Source of the DNA: a virus | IMG/VR virus record: IMGVR_UViG_3300025070_000043 | Location: 1-54,509 of that record | DNA: 54,509 nt | Direction: 5' to 3' (one strand) | Shown: positions 1 through 5,748 of the stretch, in pieces | Numbering within the stretch: the stretch's first letter is position 1 | Layout of the letters: every line of letters starts with the position of its first letter | The notes under the pieces: model-generated | What the model saw: only the letters and a program-made list of their open reading frames with translations | The model's database searches: none | What the model was told of the DNA's origin: nothing | Made by a program: the position numbers and the translations under genes

Positions 1-362
1 AGCTTGGCAAGGTAAAGCTTGTTGATTGTCTTGTTGAATTATCCCGAATGGATGGGATAGGACTGGCAAAGGCTGGCTTCATAATGCAATTATGTATCGG
101 TGAAGTAGGCTGTATGGATACCCATAATCTGCAACGGTTCGGGCTGGATGCAAAAACTTTCAAATTTGGAAAGACTGCATCTGACAAGCTTAGAAGAATG
201 AAAGCAGAGTTATATATCCAAGCTTGCAATCAGCAGGGTGGTTGTGAGTACCTATGGGATAGCTGGTGCGAATTGATAGGCACTGAAAAATTCCCTGAGA
301 TTTACGGAACAGGCGAAGCGGTATCTAAGCTTCATTGTGAATGGTTAGGCATCAGAGCATAG
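1..362 (+). CDS. Helix-hairpin-helix (HhH-GPD-like) protein, 5' end cut by window edge
   Basis: The reading frame (codons from base 3) is open to the left edge, so the first ATG at 48 need not be the start; no ATG, GTG or TTG lies in frame before it. The visible part contains MDGIGLAKA followed by a hydrophobic helix and then MDTHNLQRFGLD. This resembles the hairpin (LPGVGRKTA) and catalytic-Asp segment (VDTHxxR) of the endonuclease III/HhH-GPD DNA glycosylase family. The Lys used by bifunctional glycosylase-lyases is one place out of register (A at the site, K next), and no Fe-S cysteine cluster follows. The role could be base excision or simply DNA binding. The assignment rests on motif resemblance only. 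Confidence 0.5.
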   Translation, partial: LGKVKLVDCLVELSRMDGIGLAKAGFIMQLCIGEVGCMDTHNLQRFGLDAKTFKFGKTASDKLRRMKAELYIQACNQQGGCEYLWDSWCELIGTEKFPEIYGTGEAVSKLHCEWLGIRA

Positions 363-375
363 GAAAGGTAAGCAG

Positions 376-621
376 ATGCAAAATAAAATGGAAACAGAAA
401 CAGGCTGGCTGTTACGGTCTAAGGTAAAAGAAATAAATGATAAGTATCATACCGATTTTGAGGTAGTTATGACCGAAGGCGAAGGAAATCCTGAAGATTG
501 GTTGTATTGTCTAAAGGTAGGAAACCAATTCCTTGAAGAGGAATGGGACGGGCAGGAAATGTTCGCCTACCTTTGCGGAATGTATCATGGCGCAATGATA
601 GGAAAAAATCATGGCAGATAA
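376..621 (+). CDS. Small acidic protein of unknown function
   Basis: 81 residues, acidic, starting about 13 bases after the previous stop with an AGGAAAGG-type ribosome site. The C-terminal part is aromatic-rich (EEEWDGQEMFAYLCGMYHG) with no membrane segment. I do not recognise a family. It is the second gene of a dense early array of small genes in the same direction, and its end overlaps the next tiny gene by 11 bases. Confidence 0.7.
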   Translation: MQNKMETETGWLLRSKVKEINDKYHTDFEVVMTEGEGNPEDWLYCLKVGNQFLEEEWDGQEMFAYLCGMYHGAMIGKNHGR

Positions 622-733
622 TAAAATCAAATTTAAAAAGATTTATCGTTCCAAAAACCATAAGGTGGAACGTAGAAGACAGGCTAGACAAAAACAAAAA
701 CTAGTCTGGACAACACTAACTGCAAAATCATAG
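611..733 (+). CDS. Tiny basic protein (40 aa)
   Basis: ATG at 611 opens a 40-residue frame ending TAG at 731-733. It overlaps the preceding gene by 11 bases, has AGGAA upstream, and the next gene starts 10 bases after it. The product is strongly basic (FKKIYRSKNHK, then an RRRQARQKQK stretch), suggesting nucleic-acid contact. No family was recognised. The support is position, ribosome site and the absence of another gene here. Confidence 0.5.
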   Translation: MADNKIKFKKIYRSKNHKVERRRQARQKQKLVWTTLTAKS

Positions 734-742
734 GAGAGAAAA

Positions 743-952
743 ATGCAGGTAGAAACTAAAATTTTGGTAGCTGACCCAAAACAAAATGTTAGCATCTTTG
801 CGAATGTATCTGTAGCAGATATGCAGGTACGCAGAATGGATAAGAAAAACCGCCATGGTAAGAATGGCACGTTCCATAATAACAAGGGCTATATCGTAGT
901 AGGACGTAGCCCTTACAATGGGCAGTTTGTCTCTATGAAAGAGACAGACTAA
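743..952 (+). CDS. Small early protein of unknown function
   Basis: 69 residues with a good AGGAGA ribosome site seven bases before ATG. It begins MQVETKILVADPKQNVSIFANVSVA and has a basic middle (RRMDKKNRHGKNG). It has no membrane segment and no family was recognised. It is followed by a 71-base gap that holds a stable hairpin. Confidence 0.65.
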   Translation: MQVETKILVADPKQNVSIFANVSVADMQVRRMDKKNRHGKNGTFHNNKGYIVVGRSPYNGQFVSMKETD

Positions 953-965
953 TAGCCTTGCAATA

Positions 966-995
966 GGTGGGCGTATCTGATATGGTACGCCTACC
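966..995 (+). promoter_or_regulatory. Hairpin in an early intergenic gap
   Basis: Arms GGTGGGCGTA (966-975) and TACGCCTACC (986-995) form a 10-bp stem with one G-U pair and a 10-base loop. No T-run follows, so it is not a classical terminator. It sits between two genes, 28 bases before the next ATG, and may act as an RNA-processing, stability or translation element. Confidence 0.45.
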
Positions 996-1023
996 AACCT
1001 AATCAAATCTGGGAGATTTACAG

Positions 1024-1203
1024 ATGGACGAACAACACACATATTTATTTTCAGTAGGTGGCGTGGCCTTTTATGAGCATGGAAAATATGGCGATGAGCA
1101 TAGCCTAGTGGCTAAGGTAAATGGTAAATTTATAGACACCTATTTCTGGGATAAGCCAGATAGTTTTGAGGTGGCAGATTGGTTAGAAAGTGAGGTGGAA
1201 TAA
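1024..1203 (+). CDS. Small acidic protein (59 aa)
   Basis: ATG at 1024 follows a GGGAG ribosome site by 8 bases. The 59-residue frame stops TAA at 1201-1203, sharing the last A with the next ATG (TAATG coupling). The product (MDEQHTYLFSVGGVAFYEHG...) is acidic with many aromatics. No family was recognised; spacing and coupling support it as real. Confidence 0.6.
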   Translation: MDEQHTYLFSVGGVAFYEHGKYGDEHSLVAKVNGKFIDTYFWDKPDSFEVADWLESEVE

Positions 1204-1430
1204 TGGCTAAACCATATGAAGGATATCCAAGCTGGAACAGCTGGAATGTAAGTTTGTGGATCAACAACGAATATAACCTATATATAACAGCCTATAATCT
1301 GGTACAGCGTGAAGGTATGCGAAGGGCTGTTGAGATACTGACCAACTGGTGGGGCGATAAGGTAACGCCAGATGGTGGAAGATTTAATAAACGGTCTATT
1401 GCATTGGCATTGGAAGGAATGGACGAATGA
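1203..1430 (+). CDS. Small protein of unknown function, Trp/Tyr-rich
   Basis: 75 residues translated by TAATG coupling from the gene before. It is rich in Trp and Tyr at the N-terminus (GYPSWNSWNVSLWINNEYNL) and then has an amphipathic helix (NLVQREGMRRAVEILTNWW). It shows no signal or membrane segment. Its last codons overlap the next small gene (ATGA-type junction). No family was recognised. Confidence 0.65.
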   Translation: MAKPYEGYPSWNSWNVSLWINNEYNLYITAYNLVQREGMRRAVEILTNWWGDKVTPDGGRFNKRSIALALEGMDE

Positions 1431-1564
1431 ATGAAGATTGCTATGAAGATTTAACATTTGAATTATCTACCTATACCGTAGATGGGGAGCACGTTTATCA
1501 TGTATCCACAATGGATGGCGAGGTAGTCGCAGTAATTGACAAACCAGAAGATTGGGAGATTTAG
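1427..1564 (+). CDS. Tiny acidic protein (45 aa)
   Basis: ATG at 1427 overlaps the previous stop, and the frame ends TAG at 1562-1564, two bases before the next ATG. The product begins MNEDCYEDLTFELSTYTVDG and is acidic. Coupling at both ends suggests it is translated. No family was recognised. Confidence 0.5.
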   Translation: MNEDCYEDLTFELSTYTVDGEHVYHVSTMDGEVVAVIDKPEDWEI

Positions 1565-1566
1565 TA

Positions 1567-1887
1567 ATGATAAAAGTACATCAACTTCTTATTCGTAATA
1601 GCAAAGGTGAATTGCTGTCTATCGTACAGGCGGATGGTGGTGAGGGTGGCATCATGGGCAATACCAATTCAGGTATGGTGGAAGCGGCTGGATTTAGCCC
1701 CTTGGCAGATGCCCCGGATGGATATCTAAATGCCAAGGATTTGGCTCATGTATTGTTACACTTTGAGGAGCATGGCACAAACCCTGCCCAGACTGAGTAC
1801 GAACAGGACATGAAGGAATTATATTATGATGGTGATGGCTGGACAGATGAAGATATTGACATCATGGAAAGGGAGATGTACAAATGA
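1567..1887 (+). CDS. Conserved-looking early protein of unknown function
   Basis: 106 residues from the ATG at 1567. A TTG 15 bases upstream is also open, but the GGGAG site 8 bases before the ATG favours the ATG. The N-terminus (MIKVHQLLIRNSKGELLSIV) looks like a beta hairpin, the middle is Gly/Asn-rich and the C-terminus is a highly acidic helix (YYDGDGWTDEDIDIMEREM). No function can be assigned. Confidence 0.65.
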   Translation: MIKVHQLLIRNSKGELLSIVQADGGEGGIMGNTNSGMVEAAGFSPLADAPDGYLNAKDLAHVLLHFEEHGTNPAQTEYEQDMKELYYDGDGWTDEDIDIMEREMYK

Positions 1888-2060
1888 GCAATCTGGTAAA
1901 TGAAATGGCATTGGAAAGATGCTATGAAGAGGTCATGGTAATGACTGTTGATGACCTGTTATATAAGGTAAGAGATAAAGGCAATGACCATGATTATGAG
2001 GTGTTGCTAAAAATAGTTTCAGATATGTCAGAAGAACTGTTTGTAGAAAGGGCAGAATAA
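1884..2060 (+). CDS. Small acidic helical protein (58 aa)
   Basis: ATG at 1884 overlaps the previous stop by four bases (ATGA), with GGGAG nine bases upstream. The 58-residue product is mostly helical and acidic (MSNLVNEMALERCYEEVMVM...). It ends TAA at 2058-2060, immediately before the next ATG. No family was recognised. Confidence 0.55.
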   Translation: MSNLVNEMALERCYEEVMVMTVDDLLYKVRDKGNDHDYEVLLKIVSDMSEELFVERAE

Positions 2061-2061
2061 A

Positions 2062-2328
2062 ATGGAACCACCAAAGATAAGAACCAATGAGATAAATGGC
2101 TGGAACTATTCCTGCTTTCCACATAGTGGAATACTTGGAGAGAAATATACTTTCCAAGAGTTATTCGATAGGATAAAGATACTCTTCCTAGATATCAAAG
2201 AAGGTATCGAAGTGGCAGATATACTGACCTATTACAATGACGGCATGGACTTCATGTCTAACACAAGAGCCAAGCCAGAGGAGCATGGCATAGAGGTAAA
2301 GTGGAGATATAAGAATGAGATACATTAA
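2062..2328 (+). CDS. Early protein of unknown function
   Basis: 88 residues beginning MEPPKIRTNEINGWNYSCFP. A predicted helix (FQELFDRIKILFLDIKEG) is followed by a mixed charged tail. The gene overlaps the next by 14 bases. It has no membrane segment or known motif. Confidence 0.6.
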   Translation: MEPPKIRTNEINGWNYSCFPHSGILGEKYTFQELFDRIKILFLDIKEGIEVADILTYYNDGMDFMSNTRAKPEEHGIEVKWRYKNEIH

Positions 2329-2614
2329 TTCTGAGACAGGTGAACTACACATACCAGAGTTTGCACATGGTTACTTGCTATGCTATTCACTGTATCATTT
2401 GAATGACATTCGTGAAGCAGGTGAGGATGATACATGGGAGCAAGTAATGGACGTGCCACTGATGGCAGGTGAACACTGTGATTATCAGACGTATGATTTG
2501 AACTTCTGGATTGACGATGAAGATGGCAAAATGTACTGCACCGCCTATGAGGTGTGGCATGATGAGGCAGGGTATGCTTATACAAAGACAGACGAACACA
2601 GGAGATTGTGGTAA
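2315..2614 (+). CDS. Early acidic protein of unknown function
   Basis: 99 residues, acidic, with several His and aromatic residues (ELHIPEFAHGYLLCYSLYHL) and a WIDDEDGKMYCTAYEVWHDEAG segment. It overlaps its upstream neighbour by 14 bases and shares the A of TAATG with the cell wall hydrolase gene that follows, so the two are probably co-translated. No family was recognised. Confidence 0.6.
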   Translation: MRYINSETGELHIPEFAHGYLLCYSLYHLNDIREAGEDDTWEQVMDVPLMAGEHCDYQTYDLNFWIDDEDGKMYCTAYEVWHDEAGYAYTKTDEHRRLW

Positions 2615-3045
2615 TGCTGGCTGAAGCATTAGTATGTCTAGCACTTAACGTGTATCATGAAGCACGAGACCAGCCCTTCATTGGGCAGGTTGCAGTGGCA
2701 CAGGTAGTGATGAATAGGGTGCGTGATAACAGATATCCGAATGATGTATGCGAGGTAGTCAAACAAGGTGAGACATATTCATGGAAGCCTGACTTTCCTG
2801 TGCGTCATCGGTGTCAGTTTAGCTGGTACTGTGATGGTAAATCAGATAAAACGCCTGACAGTACAGCATGGGAGAAAGCCTTACTGATTTCACATGGTGT
2901 ATATCATGACAACTTAGATGATTTCGTTGAGGGTGCTACACATTATCACGCATCCTATGTTCTGCCTGAGTGGGCAGATACAAAAACAAAGGTTGTTCAA
3001 ATAGGTGAACACATATTTTATAGATGGGAGAATAACGATGCCTAA
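2614..3045 (+). CDS. Cell wall hydrolase, SleB family (Hydrolase_2)
   Basis: 143 residues from the TAATG-coupled ATG, with AGGAG nine bases upstream; a GTG six bases earlier is less likely. The order of motifs matches the SleB/Hydrolase_2 fold: LALNVYHEARDQ with the expected catalytic Glu (E16), GQVAVAQVVMNRVRD, a CQFSWYCDG segment, then EGATHYHASYVLPEWA. The family cleaves peptidoglycan glycan strands, probably as a lytic transglycosylase. No signal peptide is visible, so export would need the late holin or another route. Its place among early genes, away from the late lysozyme and holin, is unusual; it may serve a wall-remodelling role rather than final lysis. Confidence 0.85.
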   Translation: MLAEALVCLALNVYHEARDQPFIGQVAVAQVVMNRVRDNRYPNDVCEVVKQGETYSWKPDFPVRHRCQFSWYCDGKSDKTPDSTAWEKALLISHGVYHDNLDDFVEGATHYHASYVLPEWADTKTKVVQIGEHIFYRWENNDA

Positions 3046-3214
3046 GTATAAAGTAATAGCAACAGAATACATATTTAAGGATGCTCTTATAGAAGCAGAT
3101 AGTGAAGAAGAAGCAATTGCCAAAGCCGAAGAAGATGGTGTGGATTGGATAACAGTCGGTAGTGACTGGGAAATACATGAAGATATGACATTTGAGGAGA
3201 ATGAATATGCCTAA
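3038..3214 (+). CDS. DpnD/PcfM-like small protein, copy 1
   Basis: 58 residues from ATG 3038 (GGGAG site seven bases upstream), overlapping the hydrolase gene by 8 bases; a GTG at 3005 is open but lacks support. The pattern KYKVIATEY...ALIEADSEEEAIAKAEEDG matches the small DpnD/PcfM-like fold and is shared by the gene at 3491-3667. The family is known from restriction-system and mobile-element neighbourhoods but has no defined activity. Confidence 0.55.
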   Translation: MPKYKVIATEYIFKDALIEADSEEEAIAKAEEDGVDWITVGSDWEIHEDMTFEENEYA

Positions 3215-3491
3215 TAATTTTGCAAAGACGAGAGATATTGAAAACCCATACGCAACATACCGGGTTGAAAATCCTAGCAATGGTATGTATTTTGAGTGGA
3301 GAGTATTAAAGGCATGGCAGACCAGAGCATCAGAAAAGAAGAAGCCCTATGGCAGATGGTTCTGTGCAGTAAAATCACCTATGACCTATGGCTCATGGGA
3401 AAGAGGTGATGTATATGCAAATGAAATACTTAAACTAAACCCTGAACTTATCCAATCAGAGCCTGAATGGAAAGAAAGAATGGAAAGCTAA
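3207..3491 (+). CDS. Basic early protein of unknown function
   Basis: 94 residues from ATG 3207, chosen because GAGGAG lies seven bases upstream; ATG 3201 sits directly on the ribosome site and TTG 3192 is unlikely. It begins MPNNFAKTRDIENPYATYRV and has a beta-rich middle with Trp (EWRVLKAWQTRASEKKK, GRWFCAVKSPMTYG). It lies between the two DpnD-like copies and shares TAATG with the second. No family was recognised. Confidence 0.6.
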   Translation: MPNNFAKTRDIENPYATYRVENPSNGMYFEWRVLKAWQTRASEKKKPYGRWFCAVKSPMTYGSWERGDVYANEILKLNPELIQSEPEWKERMES

Positions 3492-3667
3492 TGACAAATA
3501 AAAAGTTTGAAGTTATTGCACATGAGGTAGTAGAACACCTATATATAATAGAAGCAGAGGATATGGACGAGGCTATTGACTTAATACAAGAAGAGGATTA
3601 TGAACCTGTCCATAAAGAAAGTATTATGAAAATGATAGACGAAGTAAAGGAGATTAGTTATGTCTAA
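3491..3667 (+). CDS. DpnD/PcfM-like small protein, copy 2
   Basis: 58 residues from the TAATG-coupled ATG 3491. KKFEVIAHEVVEHLYIIEAEDMDEAIDLI aligns with the product of 3038-3214 over its whole N-terminal half (KxVIAxE, IEA, EAI), so the two are likely duplicates that have diverged. It overlaps the next gene by 8 bases. Function is unknown. Confidence 0.55.
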   Translation: MTNKKFEVIAHEVVEHLYIIEAEDMDEAIDLIQEEDYEPVHKESIMKMIDEVKEISYV

Positions 3668-3857
3668 CAAAAAAGCAGCTTATGAAAAAAGAAATGTAAT
3701 GGTATCTGCATCAGACCTTTCAACCATTGTTGCCCACCACTGGGATTTAGCAGACAAGCTAGAGAATGATGGCTTTGAGTTTATTGCTGAGTCCATTCGT
3801 GATGTAGGCAAAAGATTTGAGGAGAAGCTGTACAAGTCTGGCTTCTGGGCGCAATGA
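3660..3857 (+). CDS. Small helical protein of unknown function
   Basis: 65 residues, charged and helical (DLSTIVAHHWDLADKLEND, IRDVGKRFEEKL). A GGAG site precedes the ATG. Its stop overlaps the first of three tiny membrane ORFs. No family was recognised. Confidence 0.6.
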   Translation: MSNKKAAYEKRNVMVSASDLSTIVAHHWDLADKLENDGFEFIAESIRDVGKRFEEKLYKSGFWAQ

Positions 3858-3937
3858 TTATTAATATGGAGCTACTAATATACATAGTAGCTTTCATGTG
3901 TATCATAAAGTTTTGGCTGGACGGAGACAAGAGCTAA
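3854..3937 (+). CDS. Tiny single-pass membrane peptide (27 aa)
   Basis: ATG 3854 overlaps the previous stop (ATGA) and the frame ends TAA sharing its A with the next ATG. The 27-residue product is almost wholly one hydrophobic helix (MELLIYIVAFMCIIKFW) with a short DGDKS tail. Coupling on both sides is the main support. Confidence 0.4.
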   Translation: MIINMELLIYIVAFMCIIKFWLDGDKS

Positions 3938-4029
3938 TGACAGCAGAAATTTTTAATGTGTTCCTATTGATGTCTTACATAATAGGATGTATAATAATCT
4001 TATTAATATTATTATTAAAAGAGGATTAA
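3937..4029 (+). CDS. Tiny single-pass membrane peptide (30 aa)
   Basis: TAATG-coupled ATG at 3937; 30 residues with one hydrophobic helix (MSYIIGCIIILLILLLK) and a KED tail. It is the second of three successive tiny membrane ORFs. No homology can be claimed. Confidence 0.4.
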   Translation: MTAEIFNVFLLMSYIIGCIIILLILLLKED

Positions 4030-4030
4030 T

Positions 4031-4093
4031 ATGTTAGAAACTATAATAACTATAGAACTAGTGATGTTAGTATTAGTTTTATTAAGTCACTAA
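4031..4093 (+). CDS. Tiny hydrophobic peptide (20 aa)
   Basis: ATG 4031 follows a GAGG site by six bases; 20 residues, nearly all hydrophobic (LETIITIELVMLVLVLLSH). It is the third of the tiny membrane ORFs. It could be a leader peptide for the gene at 4110 rather than a functional product. Confidence 0.3.
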   Translation: MLETIITIELVMLVLVLLSH

Positions 4094-4109
4094 GAAAAGG
4101 AGTATTAAA

Positions 4110-4295
4110 ATGAGTGACAATCTTTGGAATAAAGACAGGAAGAAATTGTTTAGAGAATTATATCACCAGTATTTAGAAGAGGGATATGAAAACAAAGAAG
4201 CTAAAAAGCTTGCTAAAGAAGAGGCAGAAGAAATGATTGCTGAATCTGAGGAGTTTGCTATGAATGTAGCTTATGAGGAGTTTGGGGATGAATAA
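4110..4295 (+). CDS. Charged helical small protein
   Basis: 61 residues with a strong AAGGAG site before ATG. It is almost entirely a charged helix (ELYHQYLEEGYENKEAKKLA, then KEEAEEMIAESEEFA), probably a short coiled coil. It overlaps the next gene by 8 bases. No family was recognised. Confidence 0.6.
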   Translation: MSDNLWNKDRKKLFRELYHQYLEEGYENKEAKKLAKEEAEEMIAESEEFAMNVAYEEFGDE

Positions 4296-4464
4296 GATTG
4301 ATGTAATTGGTTGGTTGTTTGCACTTTGTGCAAGCATGATAGGTGTCTTGGTTTCGATGTACGAAATGTTAGGCTATGTTCCTGACTTGGTTATGGCTTT
4401 GTATACTATTAGTCTACCCATATTTTTATATAGTATTTCAATAGTTTACAACAGGATGAAATAA
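4288..4464 (+). CDS. Two-pass small membrane protein
   Basis: 58 residues from ATG 4288, which has GAGGAG about ten bases upstream; ATG 4273 lacks that spacing. Two hydrophobic segments (VIGWLFALCASMIGVLVSMY and LVMALYTISLPIFLYSISIV) are separated by a short loop. Small early membrane proteins often alter the host envelope or exclude other phages, but no function is shown here. Confidence 0.6.
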   Translation: MNKIDVIGWLFALCASMIGVLVSMYEMLGYVPDLVMALYTISLPIFLYSISIVYNRMK

Positions 4465-4465
4465 A

Positions 4466-4681
4466 ATGAGTAGTTTTTTGATAGAAGAATTGGTTGGAGA
4501 CAACGGCAGAGAAGCCACCATCCATGAGTTTAAAGAAAGCTATGAGGTAATACTAGCAAAGGATGGTAAGATAGAACATAAAACATTTTTTCCACTGAAT
4601 GAATTTGGTTTAGAACTTTCAAGAGATTGGGCTAATCGTTGGATAAAAGGAGTAAACTATAATGACAATAACACTGAATGA
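4466..4681 (+). CDS. Small protein of unknown function
   Basis: 71 residues beginning MSSFLIEELVGDNGREATIHE. It is acidic with beta-like segments (YEVILAKDGKIEHKTFFPL). Its tail overlaps the start of the MazG gene by 20 bases, where GGAG inside this gene serves as the MazG ribosome site. No family was recognised. Confidence 0.6.
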   Translation: MSSFLIEELVGDNGREATIHEFKESYEVILAKDGKIEHKTFFPLNEFGLELSRDWANRWIKGVNYNDNNTE

Positions 4682-4997
4682 GTACCAAGAACTAGCAATG
4701 AAGACTGCAATCTTTCCAGAGAGTGCTAAGTATTCTTACCCTGCTTTGGGTCTGGCTGGTGAAGCTGGAGAGGTAGCTAACAAAGCAAAGAAACTGATTC
4801 GGGATGGCGCAACGCCAGAAGAATTAGAAGAGAAATTGCTAGACATTGCAGATGAATTGGGTGATGTCTTATGGTACATTGCAGCAATGGCAGATGCTTG
4901 TGGTGTCTCACTTGAACATATTGCAAAAGCTAATCTACACAAGCTGGCTGACAGGGCGGTGCGTGGTAAACTTGGTGGAGATGGAGATAAGAGATGA
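4662..4997 (+). CDS. mazG: MazG-like nucleotide pyrophosphohydrolase
   Basis: 111 residues, the size of a single-domain phage MazG. The metal-binding motifs are present: GEAGEV gives E34xxE37 and DELGDVLWY gives E65xxD68, in four helices. The family hydrolyses NTPs or dNTPs to the monophosphate plus pyrophosphate. In phages it is thought to clean the nucleotide pool or alter alarmone signalling, though substrates vary. AAGGAG precedes the ATG. It is encoded before the replication module, fitting an early metabolic role alongside the ribonucleotide reductase downstream. Confidence 0.88.
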   Translation: MTITLNEYQELAMKTAIFPESAKYSYPALGLAGEAGEVANKAKKLIRDGATPEELEEKLLDIADELGDVLWYIAAMADACGVSLEHIAKANLHKLADRAVRGKLGGDGDKR

Positions 4998-5275
4998 AAA
5001 ATTTATATAATTTAATTATGAATTGTGAACTTAACCCTCTGTCTAATATCCCGGACACTAATACAAGACACATGATTATGCAGATACTTGCTTGGATGTG
5101 GTGTATTATATTCAGTATGTCTATAGGTAGTGTTATCGTATTTGGTATCAGTCTTTTTATTCATGCAGTAATTTTAGCAGGGATATTTATTACAGTTGGT
5201 ACATTTGAAACAGCAAAGCGTAATCCACAATACTTTGGTGGGCTTGGCAGAGGTAATGGAGGTGAGCATGAGTGA
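4994..5275 (+). CDS. Small membrane protein
   Basis: 93 residues overlapping the MazG stop by 4 bases (ATGA). A polar N-terminus (about 1-27) is followed by two hydrophobic helices (MIMQILAWMWCIIFSMSIG; VIVFGISLFIHAVILAGIFI) and a Gly-rich tail ending GRGNGGEHE. No function is evident. Confidence 0.6.
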   Translation: MKNLYNLIMNCELNPLSNIPDTNTRHMIMQILAWMWCIIFSMSIGSVIVFGISLFIHAVILAGIFITVGTFETAKRNPQYFGGLGRGNGGEHE

Positions 5276-5549
5276 AGACATTATGAAAATGACACATGAA
5301 GAACGTGTAAAGTATTGGGAAAAGGAAGCAGAAAAACAAAGAAAAGAAAGACAGAAATCTATAGATGGCTTGTCTTCTGAACAGTTGGAAGCAGTAAAGA
5401 TGGTACGAAAGTATGCATCCTCAATATGTGAAGAAGCTTTGCATGGTGCAGGTGTACGATATATTTATTGTGACCAGTTTAGTGAACTTGAAGAAGCTTT
5501 AGGTAAATTAAATAATCAATTCAATCTGATAGGAGAATCTTATGATTGA
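5268..5549 (+). CDS. Charged helical protein of unknown function
   Basis: 93 residues from ATG 5268, selected because GGAGGTGAGC immediately precedes it; the frame is open 24 codons further up but without a ribosome site. A strongly charged coiled-coil-like N-terminal half (EERVKYWEKEAEKQRKERQK) is followed by a mixed C-terminal half with Cys (CEEALHGAGVRYIYCDQF). It overlaps the next gene by 8 bases. Confidence 0.6.
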   Translation: MSEDIMKMTHEERVKYWEKEAEKQRKERQKSIDGLSSEQLEAVKMVRKYASSICEEALHGAGVRYIYCDQFSELEEALGKLNNQFNLIGESYD

Positions 5550-5736
5550 TGTCTATATCACAACGGGTTTTGATGACAAGGTGGTGACCAGCATACCTTA
5601 CCATGATTTAGAAGAGTGGTTGATAAACAGAGAAACATTGTGTAAGGCTATGGGGTATACAACCAAACGAACAAATCGTTTGCTTCATGTGCTTGACAAT
5701 GGCAGATTAGATACAGTATACTTCACCAGAAACTAA
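5542..5736 (+). CDS. Small protein of unknown function
   Basis: 64 residues, AGGAGA site before ATG. It begins MIDVYITTGFDDKVVTSIPY and has a basic middle (MGYTTKRTNRLLHVL). It is the last small gene before the replication module, and its 3' end contains the promoter proposed for the primase-helicase gene. Confidence 0.6.
   Translation: MIDVYITTGFDDKVVTSIPYHDLEEWLINRETLCKAMGYTTKRTNRLLHVLDNGRLDTVYFTRN
5693..5722 (+). promoter_or_regulatory. Candidate sigma70 promoter for the replication module
   Basis: TTGACA (5693-5698), an 18-base spacer, and TATACT (5717-5722). It lies in the 3' end of the preceding gene and 27 bases before the primase-helicase ATG. The match is strong (11 of 12 consensus bases), but it is inside coding sequence. 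Confidence 0.5.
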
Positions 5737-5748
5737 ACAGGAGAAGAG

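Noticed and set aside
1856-1884. TTGACA-17-TACAAA promoter-like pair in the early array
   Set aside because: It lies inside coding sequence, the -10 is weak, and transcription would begin within the next gene.
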